NCBI GenBank assembly: GCA_002722255.1
Contig: PBLD01000002.1
Location: 32,972 to 96,971, forward strand
Reading direction: 5' to 3'
DNA: 64,000 nt
From: Winogradskyella sp.
GTDB lineage: Bacteria > Bacteroidota > Bacteroidia > Flavobacteriales > Flavobacteriaceae
The notes below the pieces were generated by a model. That model searched no databases. It was not told the DNA's origin and saw only the letters and a program-made list of their open reading frames with translations. Below, in pieces: positions 49,569 to 60,561 of the stretch. The position numbers were made by a program, and so were the translations under genes. Numbering within the stretch: the stretch's first letter is position 1; each line of letters starts with the position of its first letter.

Positions 49569-52184
49569 ATGACGTCTCAAGATATTCGTACTAAGTTTTT
49601 AAAATTCTTTGAAAGTAAGGAACATCTCGTAGTGCCTTCTGCACCAATGGTCTTAAAAAATGACCCTACCTTAATGTTTGTCAATTCTGGTATGGCTCCT
49701 TTTAAGGAGTTTTTTCTTGGTAATAGTGATCCAAAAAGTAACAGAATCGCAGATTCTCAGAAATGTTTAAGAGTTTCAGGTAAGCATAACGATTTAGAAG
49801 AAGTGGGTTATGATACGTATCACCACACACTTTTTGAAATGCTCGGCAACTGGAGTTTTGGTGACTACTTTAAGAAAGAAGCCATTGCTTGGGCTTGGGA
49901 GTTGCTAACCGAAGTTTATGGTATAGATAAAGATATTTTATATGTCACTGTTTTTGAAGGTAGCGATGATAACGATAACCTAAAAATGGACCAAGAGGCT
50001 TACGATATTTGGAAACAATACATTTCTGAAGATCGTATTCTTATGGGAAATAAGAAGGATAATTTTTGGGAAATGGGAGACCAAGGACCATGTGGACCAT
50101 GTAGTGAGATACATGTAGATATTCGTTCGGCTGAAGAAAAAGCAAAAGTTGATGGCAAGTCTTTGGTAAACATGGATCATCCTCAGGTTGTAGAAATCTG
50201 GAACTTGGTATTTATGCAATACAACCGTAAAGCCAATGGAACTCTAGAGGTATTGCCAAACAAACATATCGATACAGGTATGGGCTTTGAGCGTTTGTGT
50301 ATGGTGTTACAAGGTGTGCAATCTAATTACGATACAGATGTGTTTACACCAATAATTCGTGAGATTGAAACCATTACCAACAAGGATTATGGTAAGGATG
50401 AAAAAATAGATGTAGCTATTAGAGTTATTTCAGACCACGTAAGAGCCGTAGCGTTTTCTATAGCAGATGGTCAGCTACCAAGTAATACTGGAGCAGGTTA
50501 CGTTATACGTCGAATTTTACGTAGAGCAGTGCGATATGGCTTTACATTTTTAGATAAAAAAGAACCATTTATTTACCGTTTGGTAGATGTGTTGAGCAAA
50601 AAAATGGGAACTGCTTTTCCAGAAATTAAAGCTCAAAAACAATTGATTGAAAACGTAATTAAGGAAGAAGAAGCCTCTTTTTTAAGAACATTAGAGCAAG
50701 GTCTTATTTTGTTAAATGGTATTGTTGAAGAAACAAAAGGCGATACAGTTTCGGGCGAAAAGGCATTTGAATTGTACGATACTTATGGTTTTCCTATAGA
50801 TTTAACGGCTTTAATTCTATCTGAAAAGAATTTAAAATTAGATGAAAAAGGATTTGAAGAGCAACTTCAAATTCAAAAAAATCGTTCGCGCAAAGCAAGT
50901 GAAACTTCTACAGAAGATTGGACGATTTTAGTTGATGATGCTGAGCAAGAATTTATCGGTTACGACGCTCTTGAAGCCAACGTAAAAATTACACGCTACA
51001 GAAAAGTCACTTCAAAAAAAGAAGGAGACATGTATCAGTTGGTGTTTAATCTCACTCCATTTTATGCCGAAGGTGGTGGACAAGTTGGTGATAAAGGGTA
51101 TTTGCAAGATAACCATGGTGATACAGTTTATATTGTAGATACTAAGAAAGAGAACAATGTCATTATTCACTTTGCTAAAAATTTACCAGACGATTTAAAT
51201 GATACTTTTAAAGCTGTTGTAGATCAAAAACAACGCTTTAGAACCGAGTGTAACCACACAGCAACACACCTATTGCACCAAGCGTTACGTGAAGTGTTAG
51301 GAACGCATGTTGAGCAAAAAGGTTCTGCAGTACACTCTAAATATTTACGATTTGATTTCTCTCATTTTTCTAAACTAACAGTTGAAGAATTAAGAGACGT
51401 AGAAAACTTCGTAAATGCACGTATCGACGGAAAATTAGCATTAGAGGAGCAAAGAAATGTACCAATGGATCAAGCAATTTCTGATGGTGCAATGGCGCTT
51501 TTTGGTGAAAAATATGGTGACACAGTTCGTACTGTTAGATTCGGACAATCCATAGAGCTTTGTGGTGGTACGCATGTAAAGAATACGGGAGATATTTGGC
51601 ATTTTAAAATTGTATCTGAAGGTGCAGTTGCAGCCGGAATTCGTCGTATAGAAGCTATTACTTATGATGCGGTTAAAGACTTTTATTTTGAAAATAACAG
51701 AGCGTATTTTGAAATGAAAGATCTATTAAACAATGCTCAAGAACCTGTAAAAGCACTTCAGAATTTACAAGACGAAAATGCGAGTTTAAAAAAGCAGATA
51801 GAACAACTATTAAAGGATAAAGCTAAGAACTTAAAAGGCGATCTTAAAAATGAAATCACAGAGCTTAATGGTGTAAATTTCATTGCCAAAAAAGTAGATT
51901 TAGATGCATCTGGAATTAAAGATTTGTGTTTTGAGTTAGGCGGTGAAGTTGATAATCTTTTTGCTCTGTTTGGTGCAGATAATAATGGTAAGGCGTTATT
52001 GTCTTGCTATATTTCTAAAAATCTGGTTGCTGAAAAAGACTTAAACGCAGGTCAGATTGTTAGGGAATTAGGTAAGCACATCCAAGGTGGAGGCGGAGGC
52101 CAGCCTTTCTTTGCAACCGCAGGAGGTAAAAATCCAGCAGGTATTGAGGAGGCTTTGAAGGCTGCTAAAGATTACTTGAGTTAA
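49569..52184 (+). CDS. alaS: Alanyl-tRNA synthetase
   Basis: An 871-residue protein of standard length. It has the class II catalytic core ([15 protein letters not shown] motif region, [34 protein letters not shown]), the editing domain with metal motifs [12 protein letters not shown] and [12 protein letters not shown], a coiled-coil linker and the C-Ala domain ending with [15 protein letters not shown]. It charges tRNA-Ala and clears Ser or Gly mischarging. Confidence 0.96.
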   Translation: MTSQDIRTKFLKFFESKEHLVVPSAPMVLKNDPTLMFVNSGMAPFKEFFLGNSDPKSNRIADSQKCLRVSGKHNDLEEVGYDTYHHTLFEMLGNWSFGDYFKKEAIAWAWELLTEVYGIDKDILYVTVFEGSDDNDNLKMDQEAYDIWKQYISEDRILMGNKKDNFWEMGDQGPCGPCSEIHVDIRSAEEKAKVDGKSLVNMDHPQVVEIWNLVFMQYNRKANGTLEVLPNKHIDTGMGFERLCMVLQGVQSNYDTDVFTPIIREIETITNKDYGKDEKIDVAIRVISDHVRAVAFSIADGQLPSNTGAGYVIRRILRRAVRYGFTFLDKKEPFIYRLVDVLSKKMGTAFPEIKAQKQLIENVIKEEEASFLRTLEQGLILLNGIVEETKGDTVSGEKAFELYDTYGFPIDLTALILSEKNLKLDEKGFEEQLQIQKNRSRKASETSTEDWTILVDDAEQEFIGYDALEANVKITRYRKVTSKKEGDMYQLVFNLTPFYAEGGGQVGDKGYLQDNHGDTVYIVDTKKENNVIIHFAKNLPDDLNDTFKAVVDQKQRFRTECNHTATHLLHQALREVLGTHVEQKGSAVHSKYLRFDFSHFSKLTVEELRDVENFVNARIDGKLALEEQRNVPMDQAISDGAMALFGEKYGDTVRTVRFGQSIELCGGTHVKNTGDIWHFKIVSEGAVAAGIRRIEAITYDAVKDFYFENNRAYFEMKDLLNNAQEPVKALQNLQDENASLKKQIEQLLKDKAKNLKGDLKNEITELNGVNFIAKKVDLDASGIKDLCFELGGEVDNLFALFGADNNGKALLSCYISKNLVAEKDLNAGQIVRELGKHIQGGGGGQPFFATAGGKNPAGIEEALKAAKDYLS

Positions 52185-52186
52185 TT

Positions 52187-52387
52187 ATGGCTTTAATTTT
52201 TGTAAGTCATACCAAATGTGCAATTTGTTCTAAAGTTTTAGAAGAACAAGATAATATTTTTGGTTTGCCTCCATTAAATAAAGTTGACCATAGGTTATAT
52301 GAATTTTTTGATAGAGGCTTTCATCAAGAATGTTTTGATAATTGGGTAGAAAGAGATGAGATTTTAGAAATCTTAAACGAAGGTTAA
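52187..52387 (+). CDS. Small zinc-knuckle-like protein, unknown function
   Basis: A 66-residue protein starting two bases after the alaS stop. It contains CAICSK near residue 12 and HQECFDNW near 48, a Cys2-His-Cys arrangement that may bind zinc, similar to a minimal LIM/RING-like knuckle. It is probably translated with alaS by coupling. No family name can be given. Confidence 0.6.
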   Translation: MALIFVSHTKCAICSKVLEEQDNIFGLPPLNKVDHRLYEFFDRGFHQECFDNWVERDEILEILNEG

Positions 52388-52405
52388 ACTTTCTAAATAG
52401 TGAAA

Positions 52406-53359
52406 ATGAATCTTCAAACTAACATAAAATTTGAAAAACAACCACATCATCAAATAGATTACACGTCTAAATTGATGTTGTTAGGATCATGTTTTTCTGA
52501 GAATATTGGTAGTAAGTTTGAGTATCATAAGTTTCAATCAGAGGTAAATCCATTCGGTATTTTATTTCATCCTGTGGCTATAGAAAACTTAATTACTAGA
52601 AGTATTAATGAAGATTTCTACAGTGAAGAAGAGCTTGTACATCAGAATGAGATTTATAGTTGTTTCGATGCGCATTCAAAATTAAATGCGCTTTCTAAAG
52701 TACAATTACTTGAGAGTTTAAATACGCAATTAAGCGAAACATTAGATCAGGTTAAATCTGCATCGCATATAATTATTACACTCGGTACAGCTTGGGTTTA
52801 TAGACATAAAGCAACTGATAAAATTGTTGCTAATTGCCATAAAATACCTCAAAAACAGTTTCTAAAAGAATTATTGTCTGTTGAAGATGTTGTTGCTTCA
52901 TTAGAGCGTATAATTGCTTTAGTACGAAGTGTAAATCCTAAAGTAAATTTCATTTTCACGGTATCTCCAGTAAGGCATCTTAAAGATGGTTTTGTAGAAA
53001 ACAATAGAAGTAAAGCCCATTTATTGTCAGCAATTCATCAGGTTGTAGAACCAAGAAAGCAACTGTTTTACTTTCCATCTTATGAAATTATGATGGACGA
53101 ATTGAGAGATTACAGGTTTTACAATCAGGATATGATACACCCAAATGATTTAGCGATAGATTACATTTGGGAAAGGTTTAAAACCGTTTGGTTAGCGGAA
53201 GATGCTATTGAAACATCGCAGAAGATTGGTATTATACAAGTTAAGAAAGCGCATCGTCCTTTTAATCCAAATTCTGAAGCACATCAAAAATTTTTAGATA
53301 ACCTTCAATTAGAGATAGCGCAGATTCAGAAAGAACTTCCTCACGTTAAATTCGATTAA
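52406..53359 (+). CDS. GSCFA-domain protein
   Basis: The 317-residue protein starts at the ATG 52406; a GTG six bases earlier is possible. It has the GSCFA signature LLGSCFSENIGSKFEYHKF near residue 28 and SGNH/GDSL-like blocks (LGTAWVYRH, FIFTVSPVRHLKDG, IHPNDLAIDYIWERF with Asn-His-type catalytic residues). GSCFA proteins are probable esterases or acyl transferases acting on polysaccharides. It follows alaS and the small gene on the same strand. Confidence 0.84.
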   Translation: MNLQTNIKFEKQPHHQIDYTSKLMLLGSCFSENIGSKFEYHKFQSEVNPFGILFHPVAIENLITRSINEDFYSEEELVHQNEIYSCFDAHSKLNALSKVQLLESLNTQLSETLDQVKSASHIIITLGTAWVYRHKATDKIVANCHKIPQKQFLKELLSVEDVVASLERIIALVRSVNPKVNFIFTVSPVRHLKDGFVENNRSKAHLLSAIHQVVEPRKQLFYFPSYEIMMDELRDYRFYNQDMIHPNDLAIDYIWERFKTVWLAEDAIETSQKIGIIQVKKAHRPFNPNSEAHQKFLDNLQLEIAQIQKELPHVKFD

Positions 53360-53362
53360 ATA

Positions 53363-53809
53363 TTACCGAATAGGTCGTTTCAATCTTTCCTTTACCATTT
53401 CAAAAGACTTTTTGCTTGCACGTTCCCAACGATAAATGTTATGCTTTTTAGCTCTTTTATTCTTTTGTTTTTCCTCTTTTTCTCGAAGTCTTTTAAGCCA
53501 ATCAAAACGTTTTCTTACAATTGATTTAATCAGTTCGTCACTATCTTGTAAATGTTCTAATGTGTTTAGGGCAGCAATAGATACGTTTTTAATTTTATCA
53601 TCAATAGCAATTAATAATATTGGAATGGAAGTAGGTTGACCAACAAATTCTAAAGCTTCGGCAGCTAGCTGCCTTGTTTTATAGTTGCCATGAGTTAAAG
53701 CATATTCTAGCTTATTAACCGAGTTTGTACCAACCCAATAGTTGATAACCTTCTCTGAAGGTTGAGAAAGTTTCATTTTTAATAACCAATATGAAAATTG
53801 ATAAAACAT
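53363..53809 (-). CDS. HEAT-repeat protein
   Basis: A 148-residue helical protein with two HEAT-like repeats (NKLEYALTHGNYKTRQLAAEALEFVG and IPILLIAIDDKIKNVSIAALNTLEHL) and a very basic tail (RLREKEEKQKNKRAKKHNIYRWERASKK). It may be a small scaffold or RNA-associated protein. It is convergent with the GSCFA gene (three bases apart). Confidence 0.68.
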   Translation of the reverse strand: MFYQFSYWLLKMKLSQPSEKVINYWVGTNSVNKLEYALTHGNYKTRQLAAEALEFVGQPTSIPILLIAIDDKIKNVSIAALNTLEHLQDSDELIKSIVRKRFDWLKRLREKEEKQKNKRAKKHNIYRWERASKKSFEMVKERLKRPIR

Positions 53810-54016
53810 AACTAACGTTTTCGGTTAATTATTGGTAGTAGATTTCTGAGTTATGTTACATAAAGTTTATCAAATATTAGGTTGAATAGTTCTGTTTTGA
53901 TAAGTTAAATAATTAAAAATCAGCATTTTGAAAAAATATACGTAATTCATCGTATGGTTTGCAATCCTCTTATTGTTGAAATTTGCTTCTGTATTAACCA
54001 ATAAATTAAATCAACA

Positions 54017-54553
54017 ATGAGAACTTTAAAAAACTTTATGTTATTAGTAATGACATTATCATTAGCAACATTTACATCATGTAGCAGTGATGATGATGGT
54101 GGAAGTGGTGGTAATGCTCCATCAGGAACTTTAGTCGCAAAAGTAGATGGTACTAGCTATGAATCTTGGGAGATTTCCTCTTCTGCAACAATAGCAAACA
54201 ACGGACAAAATCTAATTATCATTGCTTCTAATAGTGATGGAAATGCGTTTTCTTTTACGGTTTGGGGTTATGACGGAGTAGGAACATACGATTTAGATGG
54301 CTCTAATATAAATAATGTAAATGTTGCTTCTTACACAGAAACAGACGTAGATATTAATAATCCGCAAGCTTCAACTACAGAAATTTGGCAGGCACCATAT
54401 GACAACTCTATGGTAGGATCATTAAGTATTTCAGAAGAAACAGAAGATAAATTGATAGGAACATTTGAGTTTACTTGCAAAAATGTTAATGGAGATCAGT
54501 CTGTTAAAACAATCACAGATGGTTCATTTAACTTAAATAAGCAAGTACAATAA
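54017..54553 (+). CDS. DUF6252-type lipoprotein
   Basis: The 178-residue protein has a lipobox (ATFTSCSSDDDGG), an acidic Gly/Ser linker and a beta-rich domain GTLVAKVDGTSYESWEISSSATI..LIIIASNSDGNAFSFTVWGYDGVGTYDLDGSN. This resembles the DUF6252 lipoproteins common in Flavobacteriia, usually surface-exposed. It is followed by the beta-propeller gene 10 bases downstream, so the two probably form an operon. Role unknown. Confidence 0.75.
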   Translation: MRTLKNFMLLVMTLSLATFTSCSSDDDGGSGGNAPSGTLVAKVDGTSYESWEISSSATIANNGQNLIIIASNSDGNAFSFTVWGYDGVGTYDLDGSNINNVNVASYTETDVDINNPQASTTEIWQAPYDNSMVGSLSISEETEDKLIGTFEFTCKNVNGDQSVKTITDGSFNLNKQVQ

Positions 54554-54563
54554 TTGATTGACT

Positions 54564-56435
54564 ATGAAAACGCTATTAACTTCAATCAATAAGGTAATGA
54601 TGTTTGTGCTCTTAATGAGTGCAACATCGTTGTTTGCTCAAGAAACACCAGATTTTAGCTATGATTTAGGAGCTAAAATTAACGATATGACTATTACCCA
54701 GAGCGGAACTGTAGTCGTAGCCACAAATGATGGTTTGGTAGGAATAAAGCCAGGTTCTAATAACCTGTTATTCAATTTTACAGATTACGGAAAAGTGAAA
54801 CCTGAAGAATTAAATTATATACCACTTTCTCCGTATGTAATGGTTGGCCAAACAGGATTTGCAAATTTATCTTCAAAGAAGGCTGTAATTGACCATGTGT
54901 CAGGAAAAATTTTGTTCACTACAGAATCAAAAGGATGGAAAAATGTATTTACATGCGATGTTATCATGCCACAAAACAAATTAGTAGTAAGTGGTTTTCA
55001 AAAAGTCGGTGATATGAAAGATAAGAATACTCCAAAAGTAGCCGTCTATGATTTAGGAACAGGTGAAGAGGATTACTCGTTTTTCTTATTAACACCAGGT
55101 AAGGTAAGTATGAAATACTACGCAGTTACAGGAAAACCTTTGTTGTTAAAAGATAAGTTGCTAATTCCAACAAGTCAAGGTATTGTAGCTAAGTCCCAAA
55201 CAGGGGAAACACTTTGGGAAAATAAGATAAAGAATGTCAATTGGATGACAAGTAATGATACAGAGAATGATATTTATGCTTTTGCAGCAACAGCAAACGG
55301 TAAAAATACCAGAATTTATAAGTTGAATGCTAATGGAGCAGAGGCTTGGGAAGATGAAAGAAAAGTGAAAGGATCTGTAGCTAATTTTCAAATATTACCA
55401 CAAGGTTTGGCTGTAGTAAGTAATGTTGTTGGCGGAAGCGGTGCTTTAGCAGCCAAGTCTGAGTCTAAAATAACAATGTTTAATGCTTCTAATGGTGAAG
55501 ATCTTTGGGAGAAGGCACCAAAAACTAAAGGATACGTTCAGCATTTTTATATTATGGAAGATGGTATTTTATTCGGAATACATTCTGGTGGAATAAATAA
55601 GATTTCTTTTGATGGTCAGTCGTTATTTAAAAAGCCATTAAAAACAGGTGAAAATATTTTAACCATGGCAGAAACACCTCAAGGCTTAATTTATATCACT
55701 TCAGAGGATGCAAATATTGTTAATTTAGAAACAGGTGAGCAAGTTTGGGATAAACCATTAAAGTTTAAACGAGCAAATAATGTAAGCTCCACGTTTGATG
55801 AGAAGAACAATAGGTATCTAATTGCAGCCGATGAGAAACTGTATAGTATAGATGCTACTTCCGGTGATTCTCAACTATTAGCAGAAGCAAGTTTTGAAGG
55901 TAAAGAGGACCCTAATCATGTAGAGATTAGAGATAATGGTATTTTGTTGACTTCAGATCAAAATATGATGCTGTTAGATTGGGATGCAAAAACCAATTGG
56001 CATGAGTACCATAGAGCACCAGGAAAAAGTGCCTTTGGAGCTGTATTAGCAGGCGTTACCGCAGTGGCTTCAACAGCTATAGCTGCATCAGCGGCTTACA
56101 GAGCTGGTGCTAATAAAAATGCTTTAGGCAAATATAATAGCTATGGTGCAGAAATGAAGCGTACACAAGATATGTTTGCTGCTATTGGTACAGCATCTTT
56201 TAACGAATTGGCAAAACGTTTTAAGGCAACATCTGCTACCCAAAATTCTCAATTTATACTTACAAAGCTCGATAGTGGAGTGGGTTTAGTAAAGCTAAAT
56301 AAAGATACAGGTGCAGTTGAAAAAGAAATTTTGCTAAAAGACAAAAAACCAGAATATAAAGTAGATGAATTTGGAGGGTATTTATACTACAAGTTAAACG
56401 ACAAGACTATCTATGCTTATGATCTTAAAAAATAA
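54564..56435 (+). CDS. Exported PQQ-like beta-propeller protein
   Basis: The start is ATG 54564; a TTG at 54558 is less likely. The 623-residue protein has a signal peptide (VLLMSATSLFAQ) and a WD/PQQ-type propeller over residues 25-480 with repeats such as ASNGEDLWEKAP, NLETGEQVWDKPL and KSQTGETLWENK. A helical insertion (AFGAVLAGVTAVASTAIAASAAYRAGANK, about 490-520) and two more blades follow. Similar proteins act as scaffolds in the envelope. The intrinsic terminator at 56460 follows. Confidence 0.77.
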   Translation: MKTLLTSINKVMMFVLLMSATSLFAQETPDFSYDLGAKINDMTITQSGTVVVATNDGLVGIKPGSNNLLFNFTDYGKVKPEELNYIPLSPYVMVGQTGFANLSSKKAVIDHVSGKILFTTESKGWKNVFTCDVIMPQNKLVVSGFQKVGDMKDKNTPKVAVYDLGTGEEDYSFFLLTPGKVSMKYYAVTGKPLLLKDKLLIPTSQGIVAKSQTGETLWENKIKNVNWMTSNDTENDIYAFAATANGKNTRIYKLNANGAEAWEDERKVKGSVANFQILPQGLAVVSNVVGGSGALAAKSESKITMFNASNGEDLWEKAPKTKGYVQHFYIMEDGILFGIHSGGINKISFDGQSLFKKPLKTGENILTMAETPQGLIYITSEDANIVNLETGEQVWDKPLKFKRANNVSSTFDEKNNRYLIAADEKLYSIDATSGDSQLLAEASFEGKEDPNHVEIRDNGILLTSDQNMMLLDWDAKTNWHEYHRAPGKSAFGAVLAGVTAVASTAIAASAAYRAGANKNALGKYNSYGAEMKRTQDMFAAIGTASFNELAKRFKATSATQNSQFILTKLDSGVGLVKLNKDTGAVEKEILLKDKKPEYKVDEFGGYLYYKLNDKTIYAYDLKK

Positions 56436-56459
56436 ATCTTGTTGTTGAGATTTGTTTTT

Positions 56460-56493
56460 GATTAAGCGTAACCAACTGTAGTTACGCTTAATC
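56460..56493 (+). terminator. Intrinsic terminator after the beta-propeller gene
   Basis: GATTAAGCGTAAC/GTTACGCTTAATC, a perfect 13-base stem with an 8-base loop, preceded by TTTTTG and followed by TTCTTAAATT. It could act in either direction. Confidence 0.75.
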
Positions 56494-56577
56494 TTCTTAA
56501 ATTGTACCTTAATCGAATAAAAGTTAGCTTACAGTTAAAAAATTTTATATTGATAATGCTATTAATCAATTTTCTCA

Positions 56578-56632
56578 AAAAAGCATCAGTTATACTATTT
56601 ACAGCAAGTAGCATATCTCTGATGCTTTTTTC
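56578..56632. terminator. Terminator-like hairpin in the leader of the TPR kinase gene
   Basis: AAAAAAGCATCAG/CTGATGCTTTTTT (56578-56590 with 56620-56632), 13 paired bases around a 29-base loop. It ends ten bases before the kinase ATG at 56643 and has T runs on both strands. It may be an attenuator of the kinase gene or the end of a short leader RNA. Confidence 0.5.
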
Positions 56633-56642
56633 TTTAAATGGT

Positions 56643-58583
56643 ATGAAGAAAAACCTACTCATCTCTTTGAGTATTTTAATGGGCATATCTGCTTATTCTC
56701 AAAATCTAGATAGTTTACTTACAGTTGCACGCAGTACAAAAAATGATTCTGTAAAAATCAGAATGTATAATAAAATTGCCTTTGGTTACATATTTAATGA
56801 TACAGATAAGGCACTTAAAGTACTTAAAGAAGGAAAAGAATCTGCCAAGGCTGCAGGTTTTAATTTCGGTCTAACAGAGTTAGTAAATACTCATGGTATA
56901 TATATGGATGTTACTGGTAAATCGGACTCTGCAGCTTATTATTTTGAAAAGGCACTAATGATGAGTAGAGATTTTGGGTTTAAAAACATTGAATCCATGT
57001 GTATCAATAACCTTGGGATGTTTAATTGGAATCGCGGAAATTATAATGAAGCATTAGATTATTTTTTTCAATCTTTAAAAATGGATGAAGCTCAACAAAG
57101 TGAAAAATCCACGTCCACATCATTGAATAATATTGGACTTATTTACCAAGAAATGAATCTTAATGAGAAAGCTCTTGAATATCATAAAAAAGCATTAAAA
57201 GTCAGAGAAAAGTATAAACTTGAAAATGAGCAAATAGCATCACATAACAACATTGGTATAAACTTAAAGGATTTAGGTAGAATAGATGAAGCGATATTGT
57301 CTTATAAAAAAGGATTAGCGTTGGCCAAAAAACTCGATAACCGAATAGAGTACTATAAGATTTTAGATAATCTGGCTAATGCATACTACGATAAAGGGAA
57401 TAAAGATTTAGCATTAGAAACATATTTAGAAGCCTTAAAAAAGAAAGAAAATTATAATGGTGATGAGCGTGGAATGCTTTCTACGTACAATAATATAGCA
57501 ACACTTTATAACGAAAAAAGTTTACCAAAAATAGCCAAACATTACGCAGAAGAAGGTTTTAATTTGGTAAAGAAATATCCAGAAATAGAATTGGTTTCCG
57601 CAGATTTGTACTTAACACTCGCAGAAAGCAATTACATGCTTGGAAACTACGACCAAGCCAGACAGCAAAAGCGAACTTATATAAAATTAAAAGACTCAAT
57701 ATTCTCAGAAAAAAATGCCCAAAAAATAGCAGATTTAGAAGTAAAATATGAAACTGAAAAAAAGGAAAAAGAGATTCTTATACAACGTGCAGAATTAGCA
57801 GAGCAAGATTTGGTCATTCAGAAGCGAAACTATCAATTATACGGATTAGCCTTGTTAACATTAATACTGGGCTTAGTAGGTTTCCTGTTCTACAACCAAC
57901 AGAAGCTAAAAAATCATCAGCTACAAAAGGAAAATGAGCTTAAAGACGCTTTAATAAAAATTGAAACCCAAAATAAGCTACAAGAGCAACGCTTAAGAAT
58001 TAGTAGAGATTTACACGATAATATAGGTGCACAATTAACTTTTATTATTTCGTCTATAGATAATCTAAAATATGGTTTTGACATTAAAGATGAAAATCTA
58101 ACTCATAAACTTGAGACGATAAGCGATTTTACATCAGGCACTATTTATGAATTAAGAGATACCATCTGGGCAATGAATAAAAGTGAAATTACTTTTGAAG
58201 ACCTTCAAACCAGAATTTCAAACTATATTGACAAGGCACATTTGTATGATGCTAATATTCAGTTTTCATTCAACGTAGATAGCAGTGTAGATACAAGTAA
58301 AACTTTCACTTCCGTTGAGGGTATGAATATTCATCGTGTTATACAAGAAGCCATACACAATAGCTTAAAATATGCTGAAGCGTCTCAGATAAAAGTTGAA
58401 GTATATAAAGAAGTTTCTAATTTGGTATTTAAAATTTATGATAATGGAAAAGGCTTTGATTTAGCCTCTGTGAAAAGAGGTAATGGCCTCACCAATATGG
58501 AAAAACGAATTGCAAATATTGGTGGAGAAATTAAAATCAACACAAAAGAAAATCAAGGAACCCAAATAATTGTTATCGTATAA
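56643..58583 (+). CDS. TPR-repeat sensor histidine kinase (HisKA_3 type)
   Basis: The start at 56643 gives a normal signal peptide (LLISLSILMGISAYSQ); an ATG at 56502 would run through a terminator-like hairpin. The 646-residue protein has about seven TPR repeats in the periplasm (35-390), a coiled coil, one membrane helix (YGLALLTLILGLVGFLFY, about 445) and a cytoplasmic kinase with RLRISRDLHDNIGAQLTFII (phospho-His) and an HATPase domain (GMNIHRVIQEAIHNSLKYA, DNGKGFD, GNGLTNM). It should pair with the LuxR-type regulator at 60562. Confidence 0.88.
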   Translation: MKKNLLISLSILMGISAYSQNLDSLLTVARSTKNDSVKIRMYNKIAFGYIFNDTDKALKVLKEGKESAKAAGFNFGLTELVNTHGIYMDVTGKSDSAAYYFEKALMMSRDFGFKNIESMCINNLGMFNWNRGNYNEALDYFFQSLKMDEAQQSEKSTSTSLNNIGLIYQEMNLNEKALEYHKKALKVREKYKLENEQIASHNNIGINLKDLGRIDEAILSYKKGLALAKKLDNRIEYYKILDNLANAYYDKGNKDLALETYLEALKKKENYNGDERGMLSTYNNIATLYNEKSLPKIAKHYAEEGFNLVKKYPEIELVSADLYLTLAESNYMLGNYDQARQQKRTYIKLKDSIFSEKNAQKIADLEVKYETEKKEKEILIQRAELAEQDLVIQKRNYQLYGLALLTLILGLVGFLFYNQQKLKNHQLQKENELKDALIKIETQNKLQEQRLRISRDLHDNIGAQLTFIISSIDNLKYGFDIKDENLTHKLETISDFTSGTIYELRDTIWAMNKSEITFEDLQTRISNYIDKAHLYDANIQFSFNVDSSVDTSKTFTSVEGMNIHRVIQEAIHNSLKYAEASQIKVEVYKEVSNLVFKIYDNGKGFDLASVKRGNGLTNMEKRIANIGGEIKINTKENQGTQIIVIV

Positions 58584-58621
58584 AAGCTAAAACAAATATT
58601 TTGTTAACCAACTAAAATTTT

Positions 58622-60494
58622 ATGAGAGTACTTATTTGTTTTCTTCTATTTAATATGTTGTGCTATGGCCAAAATGAAGAAAACCCACAAAAGCTTAATG
58701 ATTCAGCAATAAGCATTTATAAGAACAATCCTAAAAAGGCAATTTCAATTTTAGAAAAGTCTAAGACAATAGCTAAAGCACAGAATAAAATATTTGAAGA
58801 AGCTAGAGCTATTAATGGTTTAGGTTTAGTGTATCGAGATTTGGGTGATTTTAATAAGGCTGTTGAGCTGTCTAGCCAAGCTATAGAGATGTCTTCAGAT
58901 TCACTTTTGGTGGCAAGTGCCTCTAATAATATTGGAGTATGTAAAAGACAACTCGGCGAATATGAAGAAGCACTAAACCAATATTTAAAAGCACTCAATA
59001 TATATGATGCTCTAAATGAAAAATCAAAAGAGGCTACTGTAACTAATAATATTGGTATGGTGTACAGCTATTTAGGAGCTAATGATAAAGCCATAGAATA
59101 TCACCTAAAAGCCAAGGATGTTTTTGAAGAGTTAAATAATAAAAAAGGAATTTCAGAAGTATATAATAATATAGCCATTATTTATGCCAATGATGGAGAT
59201 TTGCAAAAAGCACTCGACTATTTTAAATATTCATTAGAAATTGAAAGGGAATTAGATGACAAAAAAGGTATTGCCGAGTCTGTAAATAATGTTGGTGCGG
59301 TCTTCTACTATTTGCAAGAAATAGATTCAGCTCTGGTCTATTTTAAAAAATCAGCTTTTTTAGAAAAGCAGATAGGTAACTATGCAGGTGTAGGGGCGAG
59401 TTATAATAATATGGCTCAGGTTTTAATGGAATTTGACAGAGCAAGAGAAGCAAAAAAAATATATTGATAGTGCCTATTATTATGCAACAACGTATAATGT
59501 AGCAGTGGATGTAGAAATGGCTCTGCAAAATTATTCTCAATATTATGAAGTTACTAACGATAAGGATAAAGCGTTGTCGTATTATAAAGAGTTTTCAAGG
59601 GTAAGAGATAGCGTTCTTAATATAGAAACCACAAGTAAGATAGCAGAGCTCGAAATAGAGTTTCAAACCGAAAAAAAATAAAAAGAAATCCTATCACAGC
59701 GTGCAGATCTTGCAGAAAAAGAATTAGACCTTAGTAAAAAGAATATTTACATCTTAGGTTTGGGCGCACTAGCTGTTGTTTTAGGACTTCTAGGGTATTT
59801 GTTTTACAACCAGCAAAAGCTAAAAAACCGTCAACTTCAAAAAGAAAATCAACTCAAAGATGCTTTAATAAAGATTGAAACTCAAAGTAAGCTTCAAGAA
59901 CAACGTCTTAGGATTAGTAGAGATCTGCATGATAATATAGGAGCGCAGCTCACCTTTATTATTTCGTCATTAGACAACTTAAAGTATGGTTTTAAGATAC
60001 CCGAAAAATTGGGCAATAAAATAAAAGGAATCAGCGAGTTTACAACAACAACTATTCATGAGTTAAGAGATACGATTTGGGCCATGAATAAGGATAAAAT
60101 CACATTTGAAGATTTACAAATACGTATTTCAAACTTTATAGATCAGGCAAATCTTGCAGCCCAAAACATAAAGTTTAATTTTAATGTATATGAGTCTGTA
60201 GATAATGAAATGGCTTTTACTTCTGTAAAGGGAATGAATATTTATAGAATAATACAAGAAGCTATAAATAATGCGGTAAAATACGCAGAAGCATCAGCAA
60301 TACATGTTGATATTTCTAAGCATGAAGATAGGATGATTATACGTATAAAAGATGACGGAAAAGGATTTAATGAGGCTACCATAAATCGTGGTAACGGACT
60401 TAATAATATGCGTAAACGTTCAGAAGATATAAAAGGGCAGCTAACAATTCATTCAGAGATTGATAAAGGTACAGTGGTAGAAGTGATTATATAA
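58622..60494 (+). pseudogene. Broken TPR sensor histidine kinase (paralogue of the upstream kinase)
   Basis: The first ORF (58622-59467) encodes a signal peptide (LLFNMLCYGQ) and TPR repeats. It goes out of frame in an A8 run at 59452-59459. Removing one A restores EFDRAREAKKYIDSAYYY and the following frame (to 59681). There, TAA at 59679-59681 stands where the paralogue has a Glu codon (TEKKEKEIL). After it the same frame continues unbroken through the membrane helix, RISRDLHDNIGAQLTFIIS and HATPase to 60494. Two lesions in one gene, both absent from its paralogue, mean a recently lost kinase, unless one is a sequencing error. Confidence 0.82.
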
Positions 60495-60561
60495 ATACGA
60501 TAAAATACGTATAGCATAAAATAATTATATTGAGGATATTTATAATCTAATAAACCAACAA

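Noticed and set aside
56520-56575. TTGAT and AATCAA half-sites near 56550-56571 as another Crp/Fnr box
   Set aside because: The half-sites are about 9 bases apart instead of four, and no -7 element follows at 22 bases.
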